Source: Nitrococcus mobilis Nb-231 (GTDB lineage Bacteria; Pseudomonadota; Gammaproteobacteria; Nitrococcales; Nitrococcaceae). From it: 64,000 bases of DNA. The notes beneath the pieces were generated by a model, which had not been told where the DNA came from, made no database searches, and worked only from the letters and a program-made list of their open reading frames with translations. The position numbers were made by a program, and so were the translations under genes. The stretch lies in the NCBI RefSeq assembly GCF_000153205.1, contig NZ_CH672427.1, positions 1,556,060 to 1,620,059 of the forward strand. Reading direction: 5' to 3'. Shown here piece by piece: positions 1-9,462 of the stretch (its first letter is position 1; each line of letters opens with the position of its first letter).

Positions 1-79
1 GTCTCGATCCCACTCGATACTTCTACTTCTGCCTAAGCAGTCTAGTACATTTCGTATAACTCGGCAGACACTGAGATCT

Positions 80-1330
80 CTAATTTCGCGCCTCACCGGA
101 GGCCGCCGACCGAGGATCGCCCAACAGCTTGCCGTGCCGAACCCGGCCCATGACCGCAGCACCACCGATCCAATAGGCGAGCTCGGCCGGATCATCGATG
201 TCCCAGCTCACCAGATCGGCGAATTTGCCACACTCCAAGGTACCGTAATTCTGCTGTAGCCCCAGTGCTCGAGCCGCTACCCGAGTCGCACCGGCGAGCG
301 CCTCTTCGGGCGTGAGCCGAAACAGCGTGCAAGCCATATTCAGCGTGAGCCGCAGCGATCGTACCGGCGAGGTACCCGGGTTGAGATCACTGGCAATCGC
401 AATCGGTACCCGGTACTTTCGAAACAACGCGACCGGCGGCGGCTGCGTCTCGCGCAGGCTGTAGAAGGCACCGGGCAACAGCACCGCCACACAGCCGGCG
501 CCCGCCATGGCGCACACATCCGCCTCCGAAACATGCTCCAGGTGATCGACGGAAAGCGCGCCATAGCGCGCGGCGAGCCCTGCTCCACCCAAATCGGAGA
601 GCTGCCCGGCATGCAGCTTCACCGCCAGGCCGTAATCACGGGCTGCCCGCAGGATCCGTTCCGCTTGAACCGGAGTAAAAGCAATACCCTCGCAAAAGAC
701 ATCCACCGCATCCACCAATCCCGAGTCGATCGCCCGCGGCAAAATCGTATCCAGGATTAAATCGATGTAATCGTCCGCAGCCTGGCTATATTCCAACGGC
801 AATGTATGAGCCGCCAGACAGGTCGTACGCACTGTCATCGGCAGTCGCTCACCAAGGTCGCGGGCCAGGCGCAGCATGCGCAGTTCGGTCTCCACATCGA
901 GCCCATAGCCCGATTTGATCTCCAGCACAGTGACCCCCTCCGCGAGTCGCTCCCGCGCGCGTGCTTCGGCCGCGCGCAGCAGCGCGTCCGCACTCGCCGC
1001 ACGGGTGGCTTCGACGGTGCTCAGAATACCGCCTCCGGCACGGGCGATCGTCTCGTAGCGGGCGCCCTCGAGGCGTAGCGTGAACTCCTGAGCCCGGTGG
1101 CCACCGAAGATCAGGTGCGTGTGGCAGTCGATCAGCCCTGGAGTCACCCAACATCCAGCGAGGTCAACGATCTCGGCGGCGCAGTGCTCCGGCGGCAGAT
1201 CATGCCGCCGTCCGACCCACGCGATACGGCCGTCACGCGCGGCGATGGCGGCGTCACGGATCGCCCCGTAGGGCGATCCGGGTACCATGGTAGCGGCTTG
1301 GCAATTCAACCACAGGGTATCCCAATCCAT
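80..1330 (-). CDS. hutI: Imidazolonepropionase (HutI)
   Basis: Third enzyme of histidine degradation: it hydrolyses imidazolone-5-propionate to N-formimidoyl-L-glutamate in the cytosol. The 416-residue product has the usual family length. It shows the amidohydrolase metal motif DCHTH near residue 70, followed by the HutI-typical FGGHRAQEF. Later come KLHAGQ and an Asp-containing SDLNPGTSP segment, which complete the metal and substrate site. The ATG lies 15 bases after the hutU stop and is preceded by a GGAG ribosome site, so it is the second gene of a hutU-hutI operon. HutI genes normally sit with hutH; none is in the window. The assignment is secure from motifs and neighbours. Confidence 0.95.
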   Translation of the reverse strand: MDWDTLWLNCQAATMVPGSPYGAIRDAAIAARDGRIAWVGRRHDLPPEHCAAEIVDLAGCWVTPGLIDCHTHLIFGGHRAQEFTLRLEGARYETIARAGGGILSTVEATRAASADALLRAAEARARERLAEGVTVLEIKSGYGLDVETELRMLRLARDLGERLPMTVRTTCLAAHTLPLEYSQAADDYIDLILDTILPRAIDSGLVDAVDVFCEGIAFTPVQAERILRAARDYGLAVKLHAGQLSDLGGAGLAARYGALSVDHLEHVSEADVCAMAGAGCVAVLLPGAFYSLRETQPPPVALFRKYRVPIAIASDLNPGTSPVRSLRLTLNMACTLFRLTPEEALAGATRVAARALGLQQNYGTLECGKFADLVSWDIDDPAELAYWIGGAAVMGRVRHGKLLGDPRSAASGEARN

Positions 1331-1345
1331 GGCGTACTCCGTTGC

Positions 1346-3055
1346 TCATCCAGCCGGACCAGCGCTGTCCTGCGCGTCCAGCATGGGTAGATCGAGTCCT
1401 TGCTCTCGGGCACAGGCGATAGCCTGCACATAGCCTGCGTCGGCATGGCGCATGACGCCACTGCCCGGATCGTTGGTAAGCACCCGTTCGATTCGGCGCG
1501 CGGCGGCCCGCGTTCCATCGCAGACAATCACCTGACCGGCATGCTGGGCGAAGCCCATACCGACACCACCGCCGTGGTGAAAGCTCACCCAGGTCGCGCC
1601 GCTCGCCGTATTGAGCAGCGCATTCAAGATCGGCCAGTCGGAGACGGCATCGGAGCCATCTCGCATCGCTTCGGTCTCGCGGTTGGGGCTCGCCACCGAA
1701 CCGCTGTCCAAGTGATCGCGGCCGATCACCACGGGCGCCTGCAGTTCGCCGCGGGCCACCATGTCATTGAATGCCAAACCCAGACGCGCGCGCTCCCCGA
1801 GCCCAACCCAACAAATCCGTGCCGGCAGCCCCTGAAAGCGAATCCGCTGCCGCGCCATGTCGAGCCAGCGATGCAGCGGCGGCTGTTCGGGCAGCAGCAT
1901 TTTGACCTTCTCGTCGGTCCGATGGATGTCTTGGGCCTCGCCGGAGAGCGCAACCCAACGAAACGGCCCGATACCGCGACAAAACCGCGGGCGCAAATAA
2001 GCCGTAACGAAACCGGGGAAATTGAAGGCCTCCCCGACCCCCGCCTCTTGGGCCATCTGGCGGATATTGTTGCCGTAGTCAAAGGTCGGAACGCCCCCGT
2101 GGTAGAGATCGAGCATGGCACGCACTTGCACCGCAATGGAGGCCTTGGCCTCACGCACCACCCGCTGCGGGTCGCTGCGGCGGCTTCGCTCCGCCTGCTG
2201 CCAGCTCCATCCGATCGGCAGATAGCCGTGCAAGGGATCGTGAGCGCTGGTCTGGTCGGTGACCAAATCAGGCCTAACGCCGCGGCGCACCAGCTCCGGA
2301 AACACCTCGGCGGCATTGCCGTGCAGCCCGACCGAAATGGCCTTGCCTTGCCGCCGCGCCCGATCGATTATTTCCAGCGCCACCTCCAAGCAATCGCTGC
2401 GCTCATCGAGAAAACCGGTCTCCAGACGCCGCTCGATGCGGCTGGACTGGCACTCCACGGCAAGCAGACAGGCCCCGGCCATGGTGGCGGCAAGCGGCTG
2501 GGCACCGCCCATGCCGCCGAGCCCAGCGGTGAGAATCCAGCGACCTTCAAGGGTGCCGCCATAGTGTTGGCGACCCGCCTCGGTGAAGGTTTCATAGGTA
2601 CCCTGCACGATGCCCTGGCTGCCGATATAGATCCACGAACCCGCCGTCATCTGGCCGAACATCATCAGCCCCTTGCGGTCGAGCTCATGGAAGTGCTCCC
2701 AGTTTGCCCAGCGTGGCACCAGGTTGGAGTTGGCGATCAGCACCCGCGGTGCATCCGGGTGGGTCTTGAATACGCCCACGGGCTTGCCGGACTGGACCAG
2801 TAACGTCTCGTCCCCCTCGAGCCGGCGCAGGGTCTCGACGATCCGGTCGTAACACTCCCAGTTACGCGCCGCCTTGCCGATACCACCATAGACGACCAGC
2901 TCGGCCGGATTCTCGGCATTGTCCGGATCCAGATTGTTCATCAGCATGCGCAGCGGCGCTTCGGTCAGCCACGACTTGGCCGTGCGGATTGTGCCGCGCG
3001 GTGCGCGAATACGGCGTGAATCATCCCGGCGGGTGCCGGGGGTAACGTTCATCAT
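1346..3055 (-). CDS. hutU: Urocanate hydratase (HutU)
   Basis: Converts urocanate to imidazolone propionate using tightly bound NAD+ as an electrophile. A glycine-rich [18 protein letters not shown] dinucleotide segment and the family signature [17 protein letters not shown] are visible. The frame is open further upstream, but the start is placed at one of two adjacent ATGs (3055 or 3052) because an AGGAG ribosome site lies 6-9 bases before them. This gives about 569 residues, close to the usual 555-560. It is the first gene of an operon with hutI and diverges from hutF across about 170 bases, where shared control is likely. I could not see a convincing HutC operator there. Confidence 0.95.
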   Translation of the reverse strand: MMNVTPGTRRDDSRRIRAPRGTIRTAKSWLTEAPLRMLMNNLDPDNAENPAELVVYGGIGKAARNWECYDRIVETLRRLEGDETLLVQSGKPVGVFKTHPDAPRVLIANSNLVPRWANWEHFHELDRKGLMMFGQMTAGSWIYIGSQGIVQGTYETFTEAGRQHYGGTLEGRWILTAGLGGMGGAQPLAATMAGACLLAVECQSSRIERRLETGFLDERSDCLEVALEIIDRARRQGKAISVGLHGNAAEVFPELVRRGVRPDLVTDQTSAHDPLHGYLPIGWSWQQAERSRRSDPQRVVREAKASIAVQVRAMLDLYHGGVPTFDYGNNIRQMAQEAGVGEAFNFPGFVTAYLRPRFCRGIGPFRWVALSGEAQDIHRTDEKVKMLLPEQPPLHRWLDMARQRIRFQGLPARICWVGLGERARLGLAFNDMVARGELQAPVVIGRDHLDSGSVASPNRETEAMRDGSDAVSDWPILNALLNTASGATWVSFHHGGGVGMGFAQHAGQVIVCDGTRAAARRIERVLTNDPGSGVMRHADAGYVQAIACAREQGLDLPMLDAQDSAGPAG

Positions 3056-3225
3056 GTAGCTCCTGGAGCCGGCTGGCTCTATCGCACTCTCCTCGCTGTC
3101 TTTATAGTCATGGAATGCTCGATTCGCCTCAGTCGGAGCTGATAAACGGAGTGTGTACCAGCCGCTGTCCAAGGGGCGAATGCCGTTGCATATTGCACTT
3201 CTGTCGGACGGAATAGCGCACCGAG

Positions 3226-4596
3226 GTGCCGATGCAGCCGCTTTACGCAGAACAGGCCCTGTTGCCGGACGGTTGGGCGCGGCGCGTGCGTCTGACCTTG
3301 GATTGCAGCGGCATCATTCGGCAGATCGAGCGCAACGCAGCACCGCACGGCGCCCGGCGGCTGCCGGGTCCGGCGATTCCAGGCATGGCAAACGCTCACT
3401 CCCATGCCTTCCAGCGCCTGCTCGCCGGGCTGACCGAGGTGGCCGACTGCCCCGATGACAATTTCTGGACTTGGCGTGAGGCCCTGTACCGAGTGGCCAA
3501 CCGCCTGTCCCCCGAGCAACTCGAAACCGTCACCCGCTACGCCTATTTGGAAATGCTACGCGGTGGCTATACTAGCGTGGCCGAGTTCCACTACCTGCAC
3601 CATCAACCGGACGGACACGCCTACGCCAATCGGGAGGAGCTCGGTGAATGCATCCTGGCCGCCGCGGATGTCGGCATTAGGCTGACACTATTGCCGGTGC
3701 TCTACACTTACTCCGACTTCGGCGGCCAAGCGCCAGCGCCGGCTCAGCGGCGTTTCATAAACGATGTGGCGGGCTACCTGAGCCTTTACGATGCGCTGAA
3801 CCGGGCCATCGGGGAGCACTCACTCGTGGTCCTTGGACCCGCCTTTCACTCGCTGCGTGCCGTCACGCAAATCCAGGTCCGCAGCGTTTTGGAAGCGCTG
3901 CCACAGACCGAGATCATTCATATGCACATCGCCGAGCAACGCCGGGAGGTCGAAGCCTGCCGTGCCTGGTCGGGTCAGCGACCGGTGGAATGGCTGCTCG
4001 AGCGCTTTGCGCTCGACGAGCGCTGGTGCCTCATCCATGCCACCCATGTGAACGCCGCCGAGTGCACGCGGCTTGCGTGGCAGGGAACGATCGTCGGCCT
4101 GTGTCCGACCACAGAGGCCAATCTCGGCGACGGCGTGTTTCCAGCCGAAGCCTTCCTGCAGGCCGGCGGACGCTTCGGCATCGGCTCCGACAGCCAGGTT
4201 TCGATCAGCGTCACCGAAGAGCTACGCTGGCTGGAATACGGCCAGCGCCTGCGTGCGGAACGGCGCAACCGGCTATGGAGTCCTGCTCAACGCTCGGTGG
4301 GTGAGAACCTCTACGCGCGTGCGGCCGACGGCGGCAGCCGCGCCATCGGCCAACCCGTGGGCACCATCGCCTTGGGGCGAGGAGCGGATCTAATTGTCCT
4401 GGATGCCGATCACCCCATGCTGGCCGGCTGTCCACCTGAACATCTGCTCAACCGCTGGCTGTTCGCTGGCGACAAGCAACTGATCCGCGAGGTTTGGGTA
4501 GCTGGAACACGCGCGCTGAGCGACGGTCATCACCCCCGCGAGCGCGAGATCACGGCGGCGTTCCGGCGCGTGGCCCGCCAGCTCCTGAACGGTTGA
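3226..4596 (+). CDS. hutF: Formimidoylglutamate deiminase (HutF)
   Basis: An amidohydrolase-superfamily enzyme that deiminates N-formimidoyl-L-glutamate to N-formyl-L-glutamate and ammonia, marking the five-step (Pseudomonas-type) histidine pathway. The metal-binding NAHSHAFQR motif is near residue 55, HMHIAEQ and HATHVN supply further ligands, and [11 protein letters not shown] carries the late Asp. Length 456 is normal. The start may be GTG at 3226 or the ATG two codons later; no strong ribosome site separates them. It is transcribed divergently from hutUI. The next enzyme, N-formylglutamate deformylase (hutG), is not in the window. Confusion with guanine deaminase-type relatives is unlikely given the hut neighbours. 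Confidence 0.93.
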   Translation: MPMQPLYAEQALLPDGWARRVRLTLDCSGIIRQIERNAAPHGARRLPGPAIPGMANAHSHAFQRLLAGLTEVADCPDDNFWTWREALYRVANRLSPEQLETVTRYAYLEMLRGGYTSVAEFHYLHHQPDGHAYANREELGECILAAADVGIRLTLLPVLYTYSDFGGQAPAPAQRRFINDVAGYLSLYDALNRAIGEHSLVVLGPAFHSLRAVTQIQVRSVLEALPQTEIIHMHIAEQRREVEACRAWSGQRPVEWLLERFALDERWCLIHATHVNAAECTRLAWQGTIVGLCPTTEANLGDGVFPAEAFLQAGGRFGIGSDSQVSISVTEELRWLEYGQRLRAERRNRLWSPAQRSVGENLYARAADGGSRAIGQPVGTIALGRGADLIVLDADHPMLAGCPPEHLLNRWLFAGDKQLIREVWVAGTRALSDGHHPREREITAAFRRVARQLLNG

Positions 4597-4838
4597 GCCG
4601 ATTGACATGGCCCAGGTGAGTTGCCCCACCCAGGCGCCTGGGATAGCAGGCAGACGATTATAAAAGTTAACGTGAGCAACCGGAAAGGTTCGGACTGTCC
4701 GTCCTCCTCGGGCGATCAAGGGGCATTTGGAACGGACATTCCGTGGACTCATCGCGCGTTCTACACTTAGCCCAAGTTTAACGTCCCCAAAAATAACTTC
4801 CCGATACTCAGAGAGTTAAGATCGGCCGCGGCGGCGAG
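4597..4838. other. Gap after hutF; no gene seen
   Basis: The stretch between hutF and the IS1634-type element holds no credible coding sequence. A 14-base perfect palindrome (cccaggcgcctggg, 4629-4642) lies about 30 bases after hutF but is not followed by a T tract, so a terminator role is unsupported. Confidence 0.5.
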
Positions 4839-4849
4839 TGGCACTACAT
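4839..4849 (+). repeat. Left copy of 11-base direct repeat flanking the IS1634-type element
   Basis: tggcactacat, identical to 6768-6778 and in the same orientation; candidate target-site duplication. Confidence 0.55.
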
Positions 4850-6767
4850 TACGTTCATTTTATAAATCAGCGGGCTCACACGATTGTTTTCTGCACGCCG
4901 CCCGGGGCGGGATCGGCCCCGAGGGCCTGATAGATTCGCGCCTGATCGGGCTCGGCGCGGGTGGCCTTGCGCACGTGCAGGGTGCGGCCATCGCCGCGGT
5001 TGAACGTGGCGGTGACCCGGCACTGGCCGGCGAGGGTATCGCGTAGCGTGCTCCAACGCTCGCAGATGCCGTGGGCGGCGAGGCGGTGGCGGATGAGCTG
5101 GACGAACTGATAGGCGAGCACGGTGATGAACAGGTGCCCCTCGGCGCGCTCTTCCTTGTGATGGAAGATCGGGCGCAGGCCGAGCTCCGATTTCAGGCTT
5201 CGGAAGACCGCCTCAAGGTCGGTGAGCATGATGTAGGTGCGCCACATTGTCTTCTCGTCCCAGCCGGTCTCGTTGCTGCGCAGGCAATAGACGCCCGGCT
5301 CGGTGACCAGAGAGCCTTTCACGGGCAGGCGCTGCCAGTGGATCGCACGGGCGCGCTCGCCGCTGTCACCGGCGATCACTTCAATGTGGTAGTGCTGGCC
5401 GAGGCCGCGGCTTTTCTCCTTGAGCCGCCCGATGCGCTCCCAGAGCTTGTCGATGCGCTTGGTGGTGCCCCGCCGGCTGAGTCCGGTCGCAAGCTTGTCG
5501 AGCCCAGCCTCGAAGCGGTCCATCAGGCGTCCGGCGATCGCTTGCTCCTTGCGCACGCGGCCCTCGGAGCGACAATACAGGCGCACCTCCTGGCCATCGG
5601 CCGAGGGCACTTTGAGTAGCTCCACGGCCTGCCCGCCGGCGTTGTCGAGGGTGATGGCCTCTTTAAAATCGACCGCGCGGCGGCGCTCGCGGCTGACCAC
5701 CAGATAGCGGTAGCCCTGCTCGGCCAGCCAGGCGAGGTTGGCCTCGGTGGCCACCCCGCGGTCCATGACCACAAGCGCGCCGGCGGGCGCCGCGAGGCCG
5801 GTGAGCATCCCCTGGAGGGTCTGCCCTCGGCCGCATTGCCAGCGAAGACCCGCGAGCGGCGCACAAAGCCGCAGCATCGAGCACCAGCGCCAGGGTGAGC
5901 AGCGGGCAGTCGCTGCGCCGCTCCTTGGAGTGGCCGTGGCGCGCGGCCGGATTGACCGGTGCCTCGCCCTCGAAGTAAGTGTTGGTCAGATCGTAGAGCG
6001 TGATTGTCGGGGCGAGCGCGAACAGATCGCTCACCCGGGCGAACAGATGCCCTTCGAGGGCCGCGCGGTGGCGCAGCAGGATATCGGAGGTACGGTAGAG
6101 CTGCATCGGGCTCATCGCCTCGAAGTCCACCTCCAGCAGCTCGCCGAGGCCGCTGCGCCGGGCGAGCCACTGATACGTCGCCCGCTCCGAGCCCGGGGCG
6201 GCCATGCGGGCAACGATCAGCCCCAGCGCCGCCGCACGTTGCGGGCCGGTCAGCCCCAGCGCTTGGAGCTGCTCCTCCAAGCCCGCCTGGCGCAGCGCCC
6301 ACAGGGCGAGCTGCTCGACGCCCACCGAGCGCGGGCGCACCAGTGAGAGCGAGTCCACGTCCACCGACTGCACGTCACCCCCACCGCCGGGTACACCGCC
6401 AGCATCGGCCGGTGCCGGCGTACCGCCCTGCTCGGCGAGCAGCCGCGCCGCAATACGCTCGGCCTGGCGCTCGACGGCGAGCGGGAGGCCCTTCCCCTCC
6501 TCGTCGAACAGCGCCGCCTGGCCGCTGAGCCGTTGCTCGATGCGCGCACACAACGCCGACCAGTGTGCCTGCGCCACTGGGAAGTGCCGCCCCAGGTTCA
6601 ACAGGGTGCGCTGGCGGACCTTACCGGCGCGCTGCTCGGAGCGCACCAGACGATACGTGACATACGACTCGCCGGTGGCCGTGCTGCGGGTCTGGGTGCG
6701 GCGGATGAACATGCCCGCGAGGCTAGCGTGGGCGGGCGCTCCGCACAAGGGATAACAACAAATATTA
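4850..6767 (-). mobile_element. IS1634-family insertion sequence, inactive copy
   Basis: The span contains one transposase gene (broken) and little else. An 11-base direct repeat, tggcactacat, occurs at 4839-4849 and again at 6768-6778, exactly outside the transposase region, and is a candidate target-site duplication. Convincing terminal inverted repeats were not found immediately inside these repeats, so the ends are provisional. The element lies between hutF and an AraC-type regulator relic. The IS1634 family is known for unusually long target duplications, so 11 bases is plausible. Confidence 0.65.
4876..6712 (-). pseudogene. IS1634-family transposase, two frameshifts
   Basis: The N-terminal half (start MFIRRTQTRS at 6712) carries the family's start region, then a zinc-free DDE-type core. 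The C-terminal half continues from about 5820 to the stop at 4876. Between them the homologous residues run through all three frames. The text LVLDA continues as GFVRRSRVFAGNAAEG in a second frame and QTLQGMLTGLAAPAG in a third. Each switch fits a single missing base, near 5873 and near 5822 (the latter in a run where ggccag appears as ggcag). A short stretch near the breaks therefore has no continuous frame. Inactive unless the indels are sequencing errors. Confidence 0.85.
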
Positions 6768-6778
6768 TGGCACTACAT
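6768..6778 (+). repeat. Right copy of 11-base direct repeat flanking the IS1634-type element
   Basis: tggcactacat, identical to 4839-4849 and in the same orientation. The pair brackets the transposase remnant. Confidence 0.55.
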
Positions 6779-6867
6779 CCAGCGCGCCACCCTCGCCACT
6801 ATACGAATCAATAACTTCTCTTCGCATACACGCCCAAATCAGCCCGAAATCAGGCAGAGAGCGTTAA

Positions 6868-7260
6868 AGATGGGTTAGGTCCGGCGGGGAGCTCGATGGC
6901 CACACGGCGGCAGGCGCGTATGGCTGGACGTCGCTGATCATCCCTTCTGACTGGATCGAATCGATTGCCCGAACGACGCGGCGCGCCGAGGGACTACAGA
7001 TGCGCAGCGCCCTCGGCGCGATGCTGACGGCTGGTGACGGGCAGCAGCCCAAGGTGCTCACGCGCAACCTGTGCTGTTTAGGTGTTGCCCGGCGCGCCGA
7101 GCACTATATGCGTGAATGAATCGCGGCGCCCTTCTGTGTCGATGACGTAAGCACTGCGGTGCACGTGAGCCGTCGTTATCTGAATTACATCTTTGCCGAC
7201 GCTTTCAATACCAACCCACCGCGCTACCTGCGCCTGTTGCGGCTCCACGAAGTGCGTCGT
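6868..7260 (+). pseudogene. AraC-family (EutR-like) regulator remnant with internal TGA
   Basis: One frame reads a sensor-domain tail (SLIIPSDWIESIA), a linker, then RRAEHYMRE, a TGA codon at 7117-7119, and continues in frame as VHVSRRYLNYIFADAF followed by NPPRYLRLLRLHEVRR. The last part is a typical first helix-turn-helix of AraC-family DNA-binding domains; the second helix-turn-helix is missing and the frame becomes unrelated. The 5' end is also missing (stop at 6865). So this is a relic broken by truncation at both ends and a nonsense codon. Its target genes are unknown. It lies directly beside the IS1634-type element, which may have caused the 5' loss. Confidence 0.75.
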
Positions 7261-7263
7261 CCG

Positions 7264-7696
7264 GCGAAAGTCCGGGCGAAACTCTCGCCAAAGCAGCGCA
7301 TCGTTCGGAACGTTGCGGCGCCCCTGACAGGAGACAACGACACTTGGAGGGTTCAGTATCGCGTGCTCCCGATGGTCGTGCAGAGTGTCGATAGCCGGTA
7401 AACCGGGGTCGACTCATAATTTGCAGTCCTTTGATAACGCTCTGTCACGGTGGGTTCCGCGGACCAGGATGACGGCGCGCGACCTGCCGCCGCGGTACAG
7501 AGGCGAGTGCGCGCACCATACAAAATAGCTGAGAACACTCGTGAGGCGCTACGGAACCAACCAAAAAACCGGCGCAAAGTGGAAGAAGCGGAAAGCGTCA
7601 TGCTAACGATTGCTCTGGTAAGGGTGTTGTTGTATGCCCCGCTCGTGCAGCCGGTATTCCCAAAATTGTCTCTCTTGTATCCGCGCCAGATCACCG
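7264..7696. other. Gap before the CDP-alcohol phosphatidyltransferase
   Basis: About 430 bases with no coding sequence I can support on either strand. Short open frames here show no family resemblance. A promoter for the downstream gene presumably lies in it, but I could not pick one out. Confidence 0.4.
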
Positions 7697-8302
7697 ATGC
7701 CCGCTGATCGACGCCCCTGGGATGCGCGGGTGGCGGCCTGGCTGGTCACACCTCTGCGTGGGACCGCGCTGACGCCGAACCATCTGACGACGATCCGTCT
7801 CATCGTCGGACTGTTCGGCGCCATCGTCTTCGCCTTGGGCCGGCAGCCGCTGTTGGCGGCCCTACTTGTCGTGTTGTCGAACTTTCTCGATCACACGGAC
7901 GGTGAGTTTGCGCGCATGACCGACCAGTACTCGACCTTCGGTCATTATTACGATCTGGCAGCGGACGCGATCGTGACGGTCGGCCTGTTCATCGGCATCG
8001 GCATTGGCTTGCGTGGCGGGGAGTTGGGCGTGCTGGCAATTCTCTATGGGCTCATCGCCGGTGCGGCAGTGGCGACCATCTTTCAAATTCGCAACGTGCT
8101 GGAGAACCGCCTGGGCAAGGTCGCAACACGCCAGGTAAGCGCAGCTGGCTTCGAGGCCGAGGACGTGTTGTACCTGCTGCCGTTGGTAATCGTGTTCGAC
8201 GTGCTCGATGGCTTCCTGGTTGCCGCTGCCATCGGTGCGCCGCTCGCGCTCGCACTCGTCGCTTTCGATTTCCAGCGCCGGATGCGAACCCCGGTCCCAT
8301 GA
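7697..8302 (+). CDS. CDP-alcohol phosphatidyltransferase-family membrane enzyme
   Basis: Integral membrane enzyme of 201 residues. The complete family signature is present: D-x2-D-G-x2-A-R-x8-G-x3-D-x3-D, read as DHTDGEFAR, eight residues, then GHYYDLAAD. This motif binds metal and a CDP-alcohol or related CMP-activated donor and transfers the head group onto an alcohol acceptor. Several hydrophobic segments follow. The start at 7697 (MPADRRPWDA) is preferred over an upstream ATG because the extra residues look non-coding. Next to PEP mutase and nucleotidyltransferase genes, I infer that it moves aminoethylphosphonate from CMP-AEP to a lipid. Substrates cannot be read from sequence, and a conventional phospholipid synthase is the alternative. 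Confidence 0.85.
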   Translation: MPADRRPWDARVAAWLVTPLRGTALTPNHLTTIRLIVGLFGAIVFALGRQPLLAALLVVLSNFLDHTDGEFARMTDQYSTFGHYYDLAADAIVTVGLFIGIGIGLRGGELGVLAILYGLIAGAAVATIFQIRNVLENRLGKVATRQVSAAGFEAEDVLYLLPLVIVFDVLDGFLVAAAIGAPLALALVAFDFQRRMRTPVP

Positions 8303-8407
8303 CGATACTGATTTCCGGCGTAAGTGGATCCATCGACCGACACTCTCATCCACCTCGGCTGACTCATACCAAGCTAGGGCCGCCACATAGGCGAGTATGG
8401 GGTCGCG

Positions 8408-9412
8408 TCAGTCGGATACCTCGGCGTGGCGCACTTCCGACAACGACACATGATAACGCGAAGCCAGCAGTAAGCCGCCGATAATCCAGACGAGCTCCCG
8501 GCTGCGGCGTACCAACGCGAAGGCGAGACCGACGGTAGCATCACCGGTCAGTGTCTGACACACCAGCAGCAACATGCCTTCTTGGGTACCCAGACCGGCC
8601 GGAATGAAAAAGGTACCCGTGCGCACGGTCTGCACCAACGCCTCCACGATCCAGGCCTCGGACCAACTGATCGGGTATCCAAGGAGTCCCATCACAAAGT
8701 AGATCTCGACCACGCCCAGCAACCAACTGGCGAGTGCAAAGCCAATCGAGATGGCGATCCGCAACCGGTGTTTGGTGTAAAACCGCGCGAACAGCGCGTC
8801 CATATTTTCGGCGAAGGCGATCAGCCCGGTCAGCCGCTGACCGATGCGTGTATCACCCAACAATCGGGCCGCGCGCGTCGACAAGCGTAGCCATTGCATC
8901 AGGAAGAATATAGTCGCGAACAGCACCATCATGCCGGCGCCGAAGCCGGCCGCAAGCCGATACTCCGGTCCAAACTTGCCATTGCCCACGAGCGCGAAGA
9001 AGCCAATCGTAACGAAGATCGCCAAGCTCATGAGGAGCGTCTGCTTGGCAAGGACCAGCGTTGCGCTGACCTCGCTGAAGCGCAGACCGTAATTCACCTT
9101 CAACAGCCAAGCCTTGACCGGCTCGCCGCCGACCGAGCCCAGCGGGGTGATGTTATTGTAGGCCTCACCCACCATCCGAATGGCGTACAGCCGGCGCGCC
9201 CAGCGCCAGTCGATCGGCACCGCATCGAGAATGACGTGCCAACTCGTGGCGTCGGTCCAGAACGATATGGCGAACAACACCAACACGAAGGCTACGCCTT
9301 GCATCCCAATGCGGTTCGCTTCAAACCAGATCTCGGCCAGATCGGCCTGCGCGAGCAGGATGACCAGCAGCACCAGCCCTGACAGCAGGAACGCCAACCG
9401 GGCAAACTTCAC
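8408..9412 (-). CDS. Flippase-like integral membrane protein (YbhN/AglD/MprF-type, UPF0104)
   Basis: A 334-residue polytopic membrane protein with about eight hydrophobic segments. The arrangement WxxILDAVPIDWRWARRLY, GGEPVKAWLL and the late PAGLGTQEGMLLL (residues about 265-277) is typical of the lysylphosphatidylglycerol-synthase transmembrane (flippase-like) family. Members with known roles move lipids or lipid-linked sugars across the inner membrane. It diverges from the phosphonate operon over only 50 bases, so the two are probably co-regulated. I infer that it may translocate the phosphonolipid product. A hopanoid or carotenoid-related role has also been suggested for some relatives. 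Confidence 0.75.
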   Translation of the reverse strand: MKFARLAFLLSGLVLLVILLAQADLAEIWFEANRIGMQGVAFVLVLFAISFWTDATSWHVILDAVPIDWRWARRLYAIRMVGEAYNNITPLGSVGGEPVKAWLLKVNYGLRFSEVSATLVLAKQTLLMSLAIFVTIGFFALVGNGKFGPEYRLAAGFGAGMMVLFATIFFLMQWLRLSTRAARLLGDTRIGQRLTGLIAFAENMDALFARFYTKHRLRIAISIGFALASWLLGVVEIYFVMGLLGYPISWSEAWIVEALVQTVRTGTFFIPAGLGTQEGMLLLVCQTLTGDATVGLAFALVRRSRELVWIIGGLLLASRYHVSLSEVRHAEVSD

Positions 9413-9462
9413 TATAGATCAGCCCATTACAATGAATATATGAATCATATTATAATGTTGAA
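9413..9462. promoter_or_regulatory. AT-rich divergent promoter between flippase-like gene and phosphonate operon
   Basis: The 50 bases separating the divergent starts are strikingly AT-rich compared with their surroundings. On the plus strand a perfect TATAAT sits at 9451-9456, only seven bases before the ATG at 9463; the candidate -35 (ttacaa, 9427-9432) is weak. The TATAAT core is nearly palindromic and also reads as a -10-like element on the minus strand. If the plus-strand box is used, the transcript would begin at or next to the start codon. Confidence 0.5.

Noticed and set aside
1400..2803. 467-codon plus-strand frame opposite hutU.
   Set aside because: Antisense shadow of a well-conserved gene in high-GC DNA; no family match and no ribosome site.
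4629..4642. Perfect 14-base palindrome after hutF.
   Set aside because: No T tract on either strand and no loop, so not a convincing terminator; could be chance or a protein site, with no support.
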